This document shows positions 7,379-13,990 of a DNA stretch of 64,000 nt, in pieces. Position numbers and translations under genes: made by a program. The notes beneath the pieces are model-generated. The model had not been told where the DNA came from, made no database searches, and was given only the letters and a program-made list of their open reading frames with translations. Position 1 is the first letter of the stretch; each line of letters starts with the position of its first letter. The stretch is from positions 62,001-126,000 of the forward strand of contig JAJCJC010000003.1 of assembly GCA_020555605.1 (NCBI GenBank). The letters run 5' to 3'. This DNA is from a bacterium 210917-SL.2.15. Lineage in GTDB: Bacteria > Bacillota > Clostridia > Oscillospirales > Oscillospiraceae.

Positions 7379-7704
7379 TGTCCAGCAAGCCCCACCGCAT
7401 GACCCGGACGGCCCGCACCCGCTCCCGCAAGTTCTCCGGGCGTTGTGAATCCTGTGGAAAGCCCCTTTGCAGTTGCCGCGCGTATCAGTACACCGACGAA
7501 AGCAACGGGGCGATCACCGCAAACGCGCCGTACCTCTGCCGCGATTGCTACGAAACCCGCTACGGCGTAAAGATACCGACGGAGGTTGACGCGTACAAGG
7601 CGCGCTTGCTGGGTGTGCTGGGCCGTTATGCTGATAGCGTGGAGGGCGCGCCCGCCCGTGATCTCGCCTTGCGTGTGATGCGCCTGATTGAAAATACCGA
7701 TTGA
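7378..7704 (+). CDS. Small Cys-rich (zinc-finger-like) protein
   Basis: The 108-aa product has an Arg/Ser-rich N-terminus and two paired Cys clusters, CESCGKPLCSC at about residues 23-33 and CRDC at about 56-59, consistent with one treble-clef or zinc-ribbon site. The rest is helical. It is coupled to the preceding gene by TGATG and ends just before a strong terminator. Role unknown. Confidence 0.6.
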   Translation: MSSKPHRMTRTARTRSRKFSGRCESCGKPLCSCRAYQYTDESNGAITANAPYLCRDCYETRYGVKIPTEVDAYKARLLGVLGRYADSVEGAPARDLALRVMRLIENTD

Positions 7705-7708
7705 CCCC

Positions 7709-7744
7709 GCGCCGCCGAACCTCCCACGGCGGCGCAATTTTTTT
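7709..7744 (+). terminator. Rho-independent terminator
   Basis: GCGCCGCCG (7709-7717) pairs with CGGCGGCGC (7727-7735), followed by seven T at 7738-7744. It ends the accessory unit that starts at 6471. Confidence 0.85.
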
Positions 7745-7765
7745 GAAAAACTTTACGTTTTCCTA

Positions 7766-7794
7766 TTGACTTTTCATACTCACGTGAGTATAAT
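7766..7794 (+). promoter_or_regulatory. Promoter with operator O5
   Basis: TTGACT (7766-7771) and TATAAT (7789-7794) are 17 bp apart. The perfect palindrome ATACTCACGTGAGTAT (7776-7791) fills the spacer, as at 6303. It drives the small membrane protein that follows. Confidence 0.8.
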
Positions 7795-7818
7795 AATAAA
7801 CAGAAAGGGGGTGAAACG

Positions 7819-7938
7819 GTGAAGAAGAAAAAGAAAAAGCCCACGAAATCGCGGGTCGATGTTCGCACCATCGTAATAACCGCAATCGTGGACTTTCTGG
7901 TAGGGCTTGCGTTACTCCTGATTGATAAGCACACGTAA
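7819..7938 (+). CDS. 39-aa membrane miniprotein
   Basis: A GTG start at 7819 after a G-rich ribosome site gives a 39-aa product. It has a run of six lysines (MKKKKKKPTKS), then one membrane helix (TIVITAIVDFLVGLALLLI) and the tail DKHT. It is the only gene between an operator-controlled promoter and a strong terminator, so it is a dedicated lysogen-expressed unit. Similar short Lys-rich, single-helix proteins occur on Firmicutes phages and plasmids. The function is unknown. Confidence 0.65.
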   Translation: MKKKKKKPTKSRVDVRTIVITAIVDFLVGLALLLIDKHT

Positions 7939-7949
7939 GCCGAAACCCC

Positions 7950-7998
7950 GTATTCTATGGGCGGGTTCACCGCCCACCCATAGAATACACTTTTTCTT
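7950..7998 (+). terminator. Terminator of the membrane miniprotein gene
   Basis: GTATTCTATGGG (7950-7961) pairs exactly with CCCATAGAATAC (7977-7988), with an inner GC hairpin, followed by a T-rich tail (TTTTTCTTCT). Confidence 0.8.
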
Positions 7999-8012
7999 CT
8001 GAACTGTCAACC

Positions 8013-8108
8013 ATGCTTGCAAAACTCGGAATCTTCCTGATCGTCGTTGCCATTGTGAAACTGATTATCGCCGCCGCGGTCCATTGCCGCCGCAAGAAAG
8101 GGGAATGA
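8013..8108 (+). CDS. 31-aa membrane miniprotein (tentative)
   Basis: The ATG at 8013 gives a 31-aa product that is mostly one hydrophobic helix (LGIFLIVVAIVKLIIAAAV) with a basic tail (HCRRKKGE). Its stop lies 2 bp before the next ATG, suggesting coupling. No clear ribosome site precedes it, so the call is weak. Confidence 0.4.
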   Translation: MLAKLGIFLIVVAIVKLIIAAAVHCRRKKGE

Positions 8109-8110
8109 CC

Positions 8111-8524
8111 ATGAAAAGAACTGCAAACAAGTTCCAGCGGGCCTATATGGTCGCCAAAGCCTGCGTGCAGGAAGTCGAATCCCGGCAAGAGGCCATCGAA
8201 AAGAAGTTCATTGCCGACAACGGCATTGTCAATCCCGACGGCTCCGTTCCCGAATTCCTTTACTGCATGGAGGATGACGCGGCCTTTGAAAAGGCAAACG
8301 CCGAATGCGCCGCGCTCATTGCTTCCGCCGGGCTTGAAGAAGAACTGAACGCCGCCCGCGCCGCGCTGAAAGCGGCGGAAGATCGCCTGATTGCCTACGG
8401 CCTGTCTCTTGCTCCCGCCGGGGTTCGGGCCACGCTGGAAAAGGCCGTTCGGAACAACGCCGCCACCCGCGCAAAGGTCCTTGACCTCACGTTCCGGCTT
8501 GACGTGTCCACGGTCAGCGCGTAA
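8111..8524 (+). CDS. Coiled-coil accessory protein, unknown
   Basis: The 137-aa product is predicted almost entirely helical, with an Ala/Glu-rich stretch (EEELNAARAALKAAEDRL) typical of coiled coils. An AAAGGGG site precedes the ATG at 8111. I recognise no family. Confidence 0.6.
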   Translation: MKRTANKFQRAYMVAKACVQEVESRQEAIEKKFIADNGIVNPDGSVPEFLYCMEDDAAFEKANAECAALIASAGLEEELNAARAALKAAEDRLIAYGLSLAPAGVRATLEKAVRNNAATRAKVLDLTFRLDVSTVSA

Positions 8525-8529
8525 GATAA

Positions 8530-8557
8530 AGGCGGGCGGTGCAAGCCGCCGCCCGCC
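8530..8557 (+). terminator. GC hairpin between accessory genes
   Basis: GGCGGGCGG and CCGCCCGCC-type arms around TGCAAG form a hairpin resembling the one at 7051-7079. No T-run follows, so it may be an RNA-processing or stability element instead of a terminator. Confidence 0.3.
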
Positions 8558-8580
8558 CCAATAAAGAAAGGACGTTGTTT

Positions 8581-8742
8581 ATGGAAAATTCGGAGTTAGA
8601 AAAGCAGATTGACGCATGGAAAGAAAAGGTTCTTTCTGCGCATGACGGGTGCGGCGCGGACACGCGCAAGATGATGATCGACATTGACAAGATCATTTCC
8701 GCGGCATTCGATCATATACCCTGTTTCCTTGAAAATTTATAA
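8581..8742 (+). CDS. 53-aa accessory protein, unknown
   Basis: The ATG at 8581 follows AAAGGA. The product is hydrophilic and helical (MENSELEKQIDAWKEKVLSA), ending CFLENL. It is the last rightward gene, convergent with the lysis cassette, and no family is recognised. Confidence 0.5.
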   Translation: MENSELEKQIDAWKEKVLSAHDGCGADTRKMMIDIDKIISAAFDHIPCFLENL

Positions 8743-8754
8743 TCGCAAACAAAA

Positions 8755-8786
8755 AAAGCCCGCCGGGGAATGCCCCCGGCGGGCTT
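8755..8786. terminator. Bidirectional terminator between accessory and lysis genes
   Basis: AAGCCCGCCGGGG pairs with CCCCGGCGGGCTT (8774-8786 arm). An A-run before it and T-rich sequence after it allow termination in both directions. It marks the end of the late leftward operon. Confidence 0.75.
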
Positions 8787-8788
8787 CG

Positions 8789-8806
8789 TTTCTGTCCGAA
8801 TCGGAC
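8789..8806. repeat. 18-bp repeat copy 1 (parS candidate)
   Basis: TTTCTGTCCGAATCGGAC, with the near-palindromic core GTCCGA-A-TCGGAC, is identical to 39276-39293 between parB and parA. The copies are 30.5 kb apart in non-coding DNA, which suggests a protein-binding site, possibly for ParB. Confidence 0.45.
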
Positions 8807-8808
8807 AG

Positions 8809-9222
8809 TTATTCACTTTCCGCGGGCGCGTCTGCTTCCTCTTCCGCGTCCTGTTTAATTCCGATTGCCAGCATGGTTTCGGCGGGCGGGGTTTCCACGT
8901 AGTCTTTCAAATTCTCGTTGGTTCCCCACGCCTTTTTCGCTTCCTCCAATACAGCTTCAATCATAGTCGCAATATCCTTTTCCGTGAACAGCAGTTTCAG
9001 CACCGCCGGAATTCTCTGATAAATCCAGTCTGCGACGGCGGCAAACTTCAATTCGCCCGTCCCGCTCCCGAACTGCTTTTCTGCCTGTGTGACAAGATTA
9101 AAAAGAATCTTCTTCAAAACCTTTGTTTCTCCGCGCTTGATAAGCACGACAACCAGCACAAGGAACGCGAGGACCACAAGAACACTGTCCCAATTCGCGG
9201 CCAGAAATTGAATGATGTTCAT
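8809..9222 (-). CDS. Phage holin, LLH family
   Basis: The 137-aa product has a single N-terminal membrane helix (SVLVVLAFLVLVVVLI, about residues 13-28) followed by a long amphipathic region and an acidic tail. This matches LLH-type holins of Firmicutes phages. It follows the endolysin gene and has a good AAGGAG site. Holins permeabilise the membrane to release endolysin. Confidence 0.7.
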   Translation of the reverse strand: MNIIQFLAANWDSVLVVLAFLVLVVVLIKRGETKVLKKILFNLVTQAEKQFGSGTGELKFAAVADWIYQRIPAVLKLLFTEKDIATMIEAVLEEAKKAWGTNENLKDYVETPPAETMLAIGIKQDAEEEADAPAESE

Positions 9223-9243
9223 AATTCGTTTCTCCTTTCGTTT

Positions 9244-10899
9244 TTACACAGCCCCACCCAGCGCGCAAAGAAGCAGGTCAAGGCTCTGCAATTTCCCGTA
9301 GTTCTGCAACCAATATTCCGGGGTGTTGATGACCCCGGCTTTCACCAACGCGTCAACGCCCGATTTCACGTCCGCGGTTCGCGGCCCGGCCTTTGTAATC
9401 TTCGCCGCGGCCTGTGTGAACAGAATATCCAGATAGGCCACCTTTCCGCCTGCGACGGCGTTTTTCCAGTAGTCCGGGGAGTTGATGACCCCCAACTCGG
9501 CCAGCTTGTCAATGGCCGCGTCCGTCTCGCTCTGAACGTCCGCCGCGTTGACCCAGCCGTAAACCGTGGACCCGCCGCCCGCCTGCTTGATAAGGTGGTA
9601 CGGGTGTTTCGCGCCCTTTGAAATCATGGTGACTTTTGCCGGGCCGGGCTTACAGGCTTTCCCGCTTGCCGCCGCCGCGCTGGTGTAGTGCGTGTTGCCC
9701 GTAAACTGCACCACGTCGCCCACGGCGAACGCCAGCGCGCCGGAGGTGTCGGAGGCCCCGCCGGGCTTCTGCGCCGTTCCTGCGCCGCCTGTGGCCGCGC
9801 CTGCGGTGTCATAGGTGATATACGGCAATTTGCCGTGTTTGGTCCACCTGCGCCCGTTCATGCCGGAGATTGCGCCGATGTTCAGGCACGCCGTCACCTG
9901 TACGCAGTTTTTGAACGCCGGGGAACACTCGATCACCTTTCCGCCGCCGATGTAAACGCCGATATGACCTTTCAGCCAGACGGCTTCCCCCGGAACAATC
10001 TTGCTGAAATCGGTGGAAACGCCGGAACACTTCGTAATCATGGTGTCGGCTCCGATGTCCGGCACACCGCCGGAGGCATAGGACGCGCCGCCGTAGGTTT
10101 TGGACGCGTCGCCGTTCCAGCCCCACAAAACGCCCTTGATCATGCACACGCAGTCAAAGCCGAAAACGGGCGGGTTCTGATTCGCCGCGGCCTTGATCAT
10201 GGCCGTGCGCGCCGCCTGCTTGTTGTAGCTGTGGTTCTGGCAGTACCGGGACACGTTGCCCCCGGTCAGGGGCGCGCCGAAACAGCCCATGACGTACAGT
10301 GTCTTGTAATGGTCCACGATGTCTTGCAGTTTCTTGATGAATTCAGACGCTTTCATTTTGCCCTCTCCTTTCGCGTCTGCGGGGCGTTCCGCCCCAGCCG
10401 TGATATTTGACCCGCCGCCCGCTCCGGCCTGTCCTGCGCCGTCGTAGGCCGTCAGGCCGTATGATTCGATAATCTGAATCAGCTTGTCCGGGTACTTCGG
10501 GTCCGTGGCGTAGCCCGCCGCCTTGATCGCCCGGCAAGCGGTCTTATAGTCCCGCTCCCCGACAACGGCTTTGTACCGGGCCGCGCCCGTCAGCAACGCC
10601 GAATGGTCCTCCACGCTCTCTTCCCAACTGTCGTATGCCCGGAAAAGGGCTGTCACGGTGGTAAAGTTCACGCCGTCGTAACACTCTTGCGTTTTCGTGC
10701 TGTAAACCCGGCCTTTCCAGCTTGTCCCCGCCTTGATGCCGAACAGGGCGTTTGCCTTGACGGTCAGGCCGGATTTTCCCCAGCCGCTTTCCAAAATCGC
10801 CTGCGCGATTGTCAGCGAGGCAAGCACGCCGCTTTTCTGCATATCCGCCGCGGCCAGCGCGCCCACCCGCTCAATAAATGCTTTTTGTTCCTGTGTCAT
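9244..10899 (-). CDS. Multidomain endolysin (glucosaminidase + NlpC/P60-like peptidase)
   Basis: The 551-aa product shows, in order: an N-terminal glucosaminidase domain (about 1-155; ILESGWGKSGLTVKANALFG with the catalytic-type Glu); a Gly-rich linker; a Cys/His amidase or peptidase domain (about 180-355; FGFDCVCMIKG for the Cys and KGHIGVYIGGG for the His); an SH3-like wall-binding segment (FAVGDVVQFTGNTHY, about 390-455); and two short C-terminal repeats (LGVINSPDYW and AGVINTPEYW). It would cleave both glycan and peptide bonds of peptidoglycan at lysis. It sits between two holin-like genes. Confidence 0.85.
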   Translation of the reverse strand: MTQEQKAFIERVGALAAADMQKSGVLASLTIAQAILESGWGKSGLTVKANALFGIKAGTSWKGRVYSTKTQECYDGVNFTTVTALFRAYDSWEESVEDHSALLTGAARYKAVVGERDYKTACRAIKAAGYATDPKYPDKLIQIIESYGLTAYDGAGQAGAGGGSNITAGAERPADAKGEGKMKASEFIKKLQDIVDHYKTLYVMGCFGAPLTGGNVSRYCQNHSYNKQAARTAMIKAAANQNPPVFGFDCVCMIKGVLWGWNGDASKTYGGASYASGGVPDIGADTMITKCSGVSTDFSKIVPGEAVWLKGHIGVYIGGGKVIECSPAFKNCVQVTACLNIGAISGMNGRRWTKHGKLPYITYDTAGAATGGAGTAQKPGGASDTSGALAFAVGDVVQFTGNTHYTSAAAASGKACKPGPAKVTMISKGAKHPYHLIKQAGGGSTVYGWVNAADVQSETDAAIDKLAELGVINSPDYWKNAVAGGKVAYLDILFTQAAAKITKAGPRTADVKSGVDALVKAGVINTPEYWLQNYGKLQSLDLLLCALGGAV

Positions 10900-10912
10900 T
10901 TGTGTTCCTCCG

Positions 10913-11272
10913 CTATGGCTGAATGTTGTTCAGGTCTACGGGCATTCCCTCCGTCGCCGTCGGGTTTGCCTGCTTGATCTTCACCACGTTTTCCGCCTTT
11001 GCTTTCCAACTGTAAAAGCCGATTGCCGTTGCCGCCGGGGTTCCCACATAGGCGAGGAAAACGCCAAGTTGCGAGGGGTCGAGGATAACGACACGAACGC
11101 CGACGACGAACCCCGCGAAATAGGTCAAAAGCACCGCCGAAAGAACCAGTTTTGAAAACTCGATCTTTCGGCGGTCCTGCTCTTTCTTCCGGCGGCTCCG
11201 CCGTCCGCCAAATAGGAGAACCGCGGCAATTCCACCGATTAGCCCGGCGGCGGCGCTGATAAGGTAAAGCAC
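10913..11272 (-). CDS. Membrane protein, second holin-like
   Basis: The 119-aa product starts at a GTG and has about three membrane helices (SAAAGLIGGIAAVLLFGG; LVLSAVLLTYFAGFVVGV; LGVFLAYVGTPAATAIGF) with a basic loop (RRSRRKKEQDRRK). Its place in the lysis cassette suggests a holin or holin regulator. No family is assigned with certainty. Confidence 0.55.
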   Translation of the reverse strand: MLYLISAAAGLIGGIAAVLLFGGRRSRRKKEQDRRKIEFSKLVLSAVLLTYFAGFVVGVRVVILDPSQLGVFLAYVGTPAATAIGFYSWKAKAENVVKIKQANPTATEGMPVDLNNIQP

Positions 11273-11287
11273 GTTTCACACCGCCTT

Positions 11288-11716
11288 TCACAAAAAATCA
11301 TGCTTTATCAATCTGTCGTCGTAAACTCGTTTGATATTTGCGACGGCGTGTGTTGCGCGGTTGTTGATATACTCTTTGTGGGTGTCGCAATATTGCTCGT
11401 AAAAGTCAATTTCGCTTAAAACTTCAAAGAACTCTTCCCGCGTGTGGGGAATATCCCGCAATAGCTCATTGTTGAACCGTAAAATCGCGGCCCGGTGCAT
11501 ATCTGCGTTTCGCGCGTCGTCTGCCCTGATATGGTCATCAAGGGTTTTTCTGGTTTCGTCCAGCTTTTCGATCACGTCGCCGTTGACGCACTTCCCGATT
11601 GCCTTTCCGATTTTTGACCACGGGTTGATCTTAATGGGGGCAATCTCGATCAGGGTCAAAGCGACAAGCAGAATGCCGACGGCACCACCCCCGGAAAATA
11701 AGTCGTTCAATGTCAC
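11288..11716 (-). CDS. Phage membrane-anchored helical protein
   Basis: The 142-aa product has one N-terminal hydrophobic helix (AVGILLVALTLIEIAPI), then a charged helical domain (LDETRKTLDDHIRADD and LSEIDFYEQYCDTHKEYINN). Proteins of this pattern occur beside lysis genes in Clostridia phages. The exact role, perhaps holin-associated, is unknown. Confidence 0.55.
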   Translation of the reverse strand: MTLNDLFSGGGAVGILLVALTLIEIAPIKINPWSKIGKAIGKCVNGDVIEKLDETRKTLDDHIRADDARNADMHRAAILRFNNELLRDIPHTREEFFEVLSEIDFYEQYCDTHKEYINNRATHAVANIKRVYDDRLIKHDFL

Positions 11717-11742
11717 GTCTGTTTCCCTCCGTGTAGAAGATC

Positions 11743-11771
11743 GCCCCCGGCGCGGATTGCGCGCCGGGGGC
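11743..11771. terminator. GC-rich hairpin in the lysis region
   Basis: GCCCCCGGCGC (11743-11753) pairs exactly with GCGCCGGGGGC (11761-11771). No T-run follows on either strand, so it may be a processing or partial termination site between the tail and lysis genes. Confidence 0.35.
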
Positions 11772-11784
11772 CTTTCCGCCTCCC

Positions 11785-11901
11785 TTAAAGGGTGATTTCA
11801 AGGGCGGTCAGCAGATCTTCCACCTCGGTTTTTAGCCGCGCGGGGACCTGCTCCAAGGTCTTTTTGCCCTTGACGATCAGGGTCGCATAAACAACAGCCA
11901 T
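11785..11901 (-). CDS. 38-aa CD1375-like miniprotein
   Basis: The ATG at 11901 after an AAAGGAGG site gives MAVVYATLIVKGKKTLEQVP and a short helix ending EITL. The pattern (VYA.LI.KG.KT...VP.RL...V..LL) is shared with the next gene upstream, so the two are paralogues. Such miniproteins (CD1375-like) lie between tail fibre and lysis genes in many Clostridia phages. Function unknown. Confidence 0.65.
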   Translation of the reverse strand: MAVVYATLIVKGKKTLEQVPARLKTEVEDLLTALEITL

Positions 11902-11953
11902 CGTTTCCACCTCCTTTCGGCAAAAGATGTATGCAAAAAGCAGGAACAGCGCG

Positions 11954-12079
11954 TTACTCATTGCCGCCCCCGCTTTCAGCCGTTTTCAGCAGTTCGCGTA
12001 CCTTGTCGCGCAACCGCTCCGGGACATCATCAATCGTTTTCAGTCCCTTTTGAATCAGATCGGCATAGACCCGTTCCAT
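11954..12079 (-). CDS. 41-aa CD1375-like miniprotein
   Basis: The ATG at 12079 follows AAAGGAGGGG. The product begins MERVYADLIQKGLKTIDDVP and has a helix VRELLKTAE. It is a clear paralogue of the 38-aa protein encoded just downstream, which indicates a small tandem duplication. Confidence 0.7.
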   Translation of the reverse strand: MERVYADLIQKGLKTIDDVPERLRDKVRELLKTAESGGGNE

Positions 12080-12092
12080 GTTCGCCCCTCCT

Positions 12093-12275
12093 TTACTCTG
12101 CGCCGTACACGGTCGCTTCGATCATTTCGTAAACGTCGCAAAGGGCAAGTTGCAGGTCTGTCACCTGCACCGATAGGCTTTCATTTTGTCTTTGCAACTG
12201 TTCATTTTCTCTGGTCAATTCTTCAACCGTTTTCGGCTTGTTCTTGATGCTTGTCCGCTTATGCTGTACGCTCAT
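12093..12275 (-). CDS. 60-aa coiled-coil protein
   Basis: A basic N-terminus is followed by a heptad-like segment (VEELTRENEQLQRQNESLSV). The ATG overlaps the stop of the DGR adhesin gene by 4 bp (ATGA), so it is translated with the adhesin. It could be a tail-tip accessory or chaperone for the adhesin, but that is only inference from coupling. Confidence 0.6.
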   Translation of the reverse strand: MSVQHKRTSIKNKPKTVEELTRENEQLQRQNESLSVQVTDLQLALCDVYEMIEATVYGAE

Positions 12276-13990
12276 TCAAAATTCCCTCCCACGGATGAAA
12301 TAAAGCAATCCCCGCTTGCGCTGTTCCGCTTCACCTTGATTCGGAAATTGAATCCCCATTCCTCCGCCGTCTTGCTGTCGTTGGAAAGAAAAAACTTGCT
12401 CCCGCTGGTGACGGCCTGCGTCACGTCCTCCCATGCGGGGGAATCGTCGTGGCCGTTGTTGCATGCCTCCACGGTGAATTCTGCGCCTGCCGGAATCTGC
12501 CGGGTAATGGACATAATCGCCTTTGTCACCATGTCGTCGGCTTCAAGGGGCGTTGCAAGGGTCAGTTCGATTTCAGTTTCGTTCTTGCTGAATGTGTAAG
12601 TCCGCGTCGCGGCTCCGCCGTAATTGTCCGTCGCCGTCACCGTCAGCGTGTGGGACCCGTTCAACAGCTTCCGCCATTCATCCGCGGTCACGCTGAACGT
12701 GTATTCCTGCCCGCTGGTCGCGGCGTAGGACCGCTTTTGCGTTCCGTCGATCTTCTCAACGACGGTGATCGTCTGGCCGCTGTCCGGGTCGGTGACGGTG
12801 TATTTCTGGTCGAACGCTCCGGTCTTTGCCCCAAGGTCCGTATCTGTCCCGCTGATCGTGGGCGGTGTGTTGTTGATGACCGTCCGTGTCGCGCTGGTTT
12901 TGTACGCCGATTCCGCGCCCGCGCTGTCGTATGCTTTGACCCGGTACGCCACATTCTCCCAGCCCTTTGTGATCTGGTCGGTGTACGTCCGGTTGATTCC
13001 CTTGTAGACCTGCGCCCAGCCGCCGCCGTTGTACTGCCGTTCGAGGATATACCCCGAAAGGTTGTTGTCCGGGTCGGTGGAGGTCCCCCACGTCACGGTC
13101 AGTTTTTCGCCGCCCCGAACGTCGCTCGGAACGTCGATGGAATCCGGGACCGACGGGGCGCGGTTCCAAATGATCGTGTATGCGCCGTCCGAATCCGGGT
13201 TATCAGATACCAAGATTTCAGATTTTAGATTACAAAGCGGGCGAACGCCCCTGTAGCCGCTGTACGCGTCGTTCCAGTCCATCGCGCCGGAGGAACTGAC
13301 GTTGCGGACGCCGTACGAATACGACGCATAAGCGTCCGCAAGCCACCAGTACCACGGGTCATTGACGTTAAAACTGCTTGTCTGGTATTCGCTTTTTGAT
13401 ACGCATTCCGCCGTTGGCTTCGCCTTGCGGGAATTGTCATCCGTGAATAGCGCAAGTTTGCTCCCGGCCACCACGTCGCCCGACAATCCAACTTCCGTTG
13501 ACGTGGCAAAGAAAATCTTGTCGGTGCATGTTTCTGTTCCGCCGCCGTCCACCTGCGCTTTTCCGACGGTCCGGTTCGTGGTCAGCAGGGCGGCAATGAA
13601 GTTCGCGGAGAACCCCGCCAGAAAGCCCGCTTCTGCCTCGTACTCGTTGTAGTTGCTCCACACATTCGAGTTGTTCGGCGGCGCGTCCTGCCCGTGCTGG
13701 GCCGCGTACCACGCGCCCGCCCCCGCTTGACTGTTCAGCCATCGGCGGATATTTGACCAAATCCAGCGGTTGTTGCCGTAGGAACGGCGGTTTCCGTCGC
13801 CGTTGTTCTGCTCCATAGCGTCAAAGCATTTCAGCGAGATAATGCGTTCTGTGATCAGCGTGACGGAATTCGCCGGAAACCCGGCGTGGTTCTTGTCCGC
13901 GATCTTCCAGATAATCGGTTTCCCGTTGTAAAGCGTCCCCGTGTCCTTGACCAGCGCGCCAACGGCAAGGGAACTTAAACTTTTTGCCAT
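12272..13990 (-). CDS. DGR target 1: tail adhesin with variable region VR1
   Basis: The 572-aa product has an N-terminal DUF6273-type (C-lectin-like) domain at about residues 1-265, rich in Trp/Asn motifs (WSNIRRWLN, DPWYWWLADAY). VR1 falls at about residues 222-253 (NVSSSGAMDWNDAYSGYRG). Downstream come an FN3-like module (about 275-370; LTVTWGTSTDPDNNLSGYIL), an Ig-like module (about 375-470) and a C-terminal domain. It lies directly after the reverse transcriptase, overlapping it by 16 bp, with AAGGAG 11 nt before the ATG. It follows the tail fibre genes, so it is probably a receptor-binding protein. The VR is internal here; DGR variable regions are usually near the C-terminus. Confidence 0.88.
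   Translation of the reverse strand: MAKSLSSLAVGALVKDTGTLYNGKPIIWKIADKNHAGFPANSVTLITERIISLKCFDAMEQNNGDGNRRSYGNNRWIWSNIRRWLNSQAGAGAWYAAQHGQDAPPNNSNVWSNYNEYEAEAGFLAGFSANFIAALLTTNRTVGKAQVDGGGTETCTDKIFFATSTEVGLSGDVVAGSKLALFTDDNSRKAKPTAECVSKSEYQTSSFNVNDPWYWWLADAYASYSYGVRNVSSSGAMDWNDAYSGYRGVRPLCNLKSEILVSDNPDSDGAYTIIWNRAPSVPDSIDVPSDVRGGEKLTVTWGTSTDPDNNLSGYILERQYNGGGWAQVYKGINRTYTDQITKGWENVAYRVKAYDSAGAESAYKTSATRTVINNTPPTISGTDTDLGAKTGAFDQKYTVTDPDSGQTITVVEKIDGTQKRSYAATSGQEYTFSVTADEWRKLLNGSHTLTVTATDNYGGAATRTYTFSKNETEIELTLATPLEADDMVTKAIMSITRQIPAGAEFTVEACNNGHDDSPAWEDVTQAVTSGSKFFLSNDSKTAEEWGFNFRIKVKRNSASGDCFISSVGGNFE
13233..13327 (-). repeat. DGR variable repeat VR1
   Basis: This 95-bp segment aligns without gaps to the template at 15352-15446. 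There are 8 mismatches, all at positions where the coding-strand template has A (T on the plus strand). In the protein, template Asn codons become Tyr, Gly, Ser or Asp. The GC-rich 3' boundary GGGCG-AA-CGCCC (13239-13250) forms an inverted repeat like the boundary elements of other DGRs. Confidence 0.95.

Noticed and set aside
11743..11771. CRISPR-like or repeat array
   Set aside because: The GC hairpins in the phage are isolated inverted repeats. No regularly spaced direct repeats were seen anywhere in the window.
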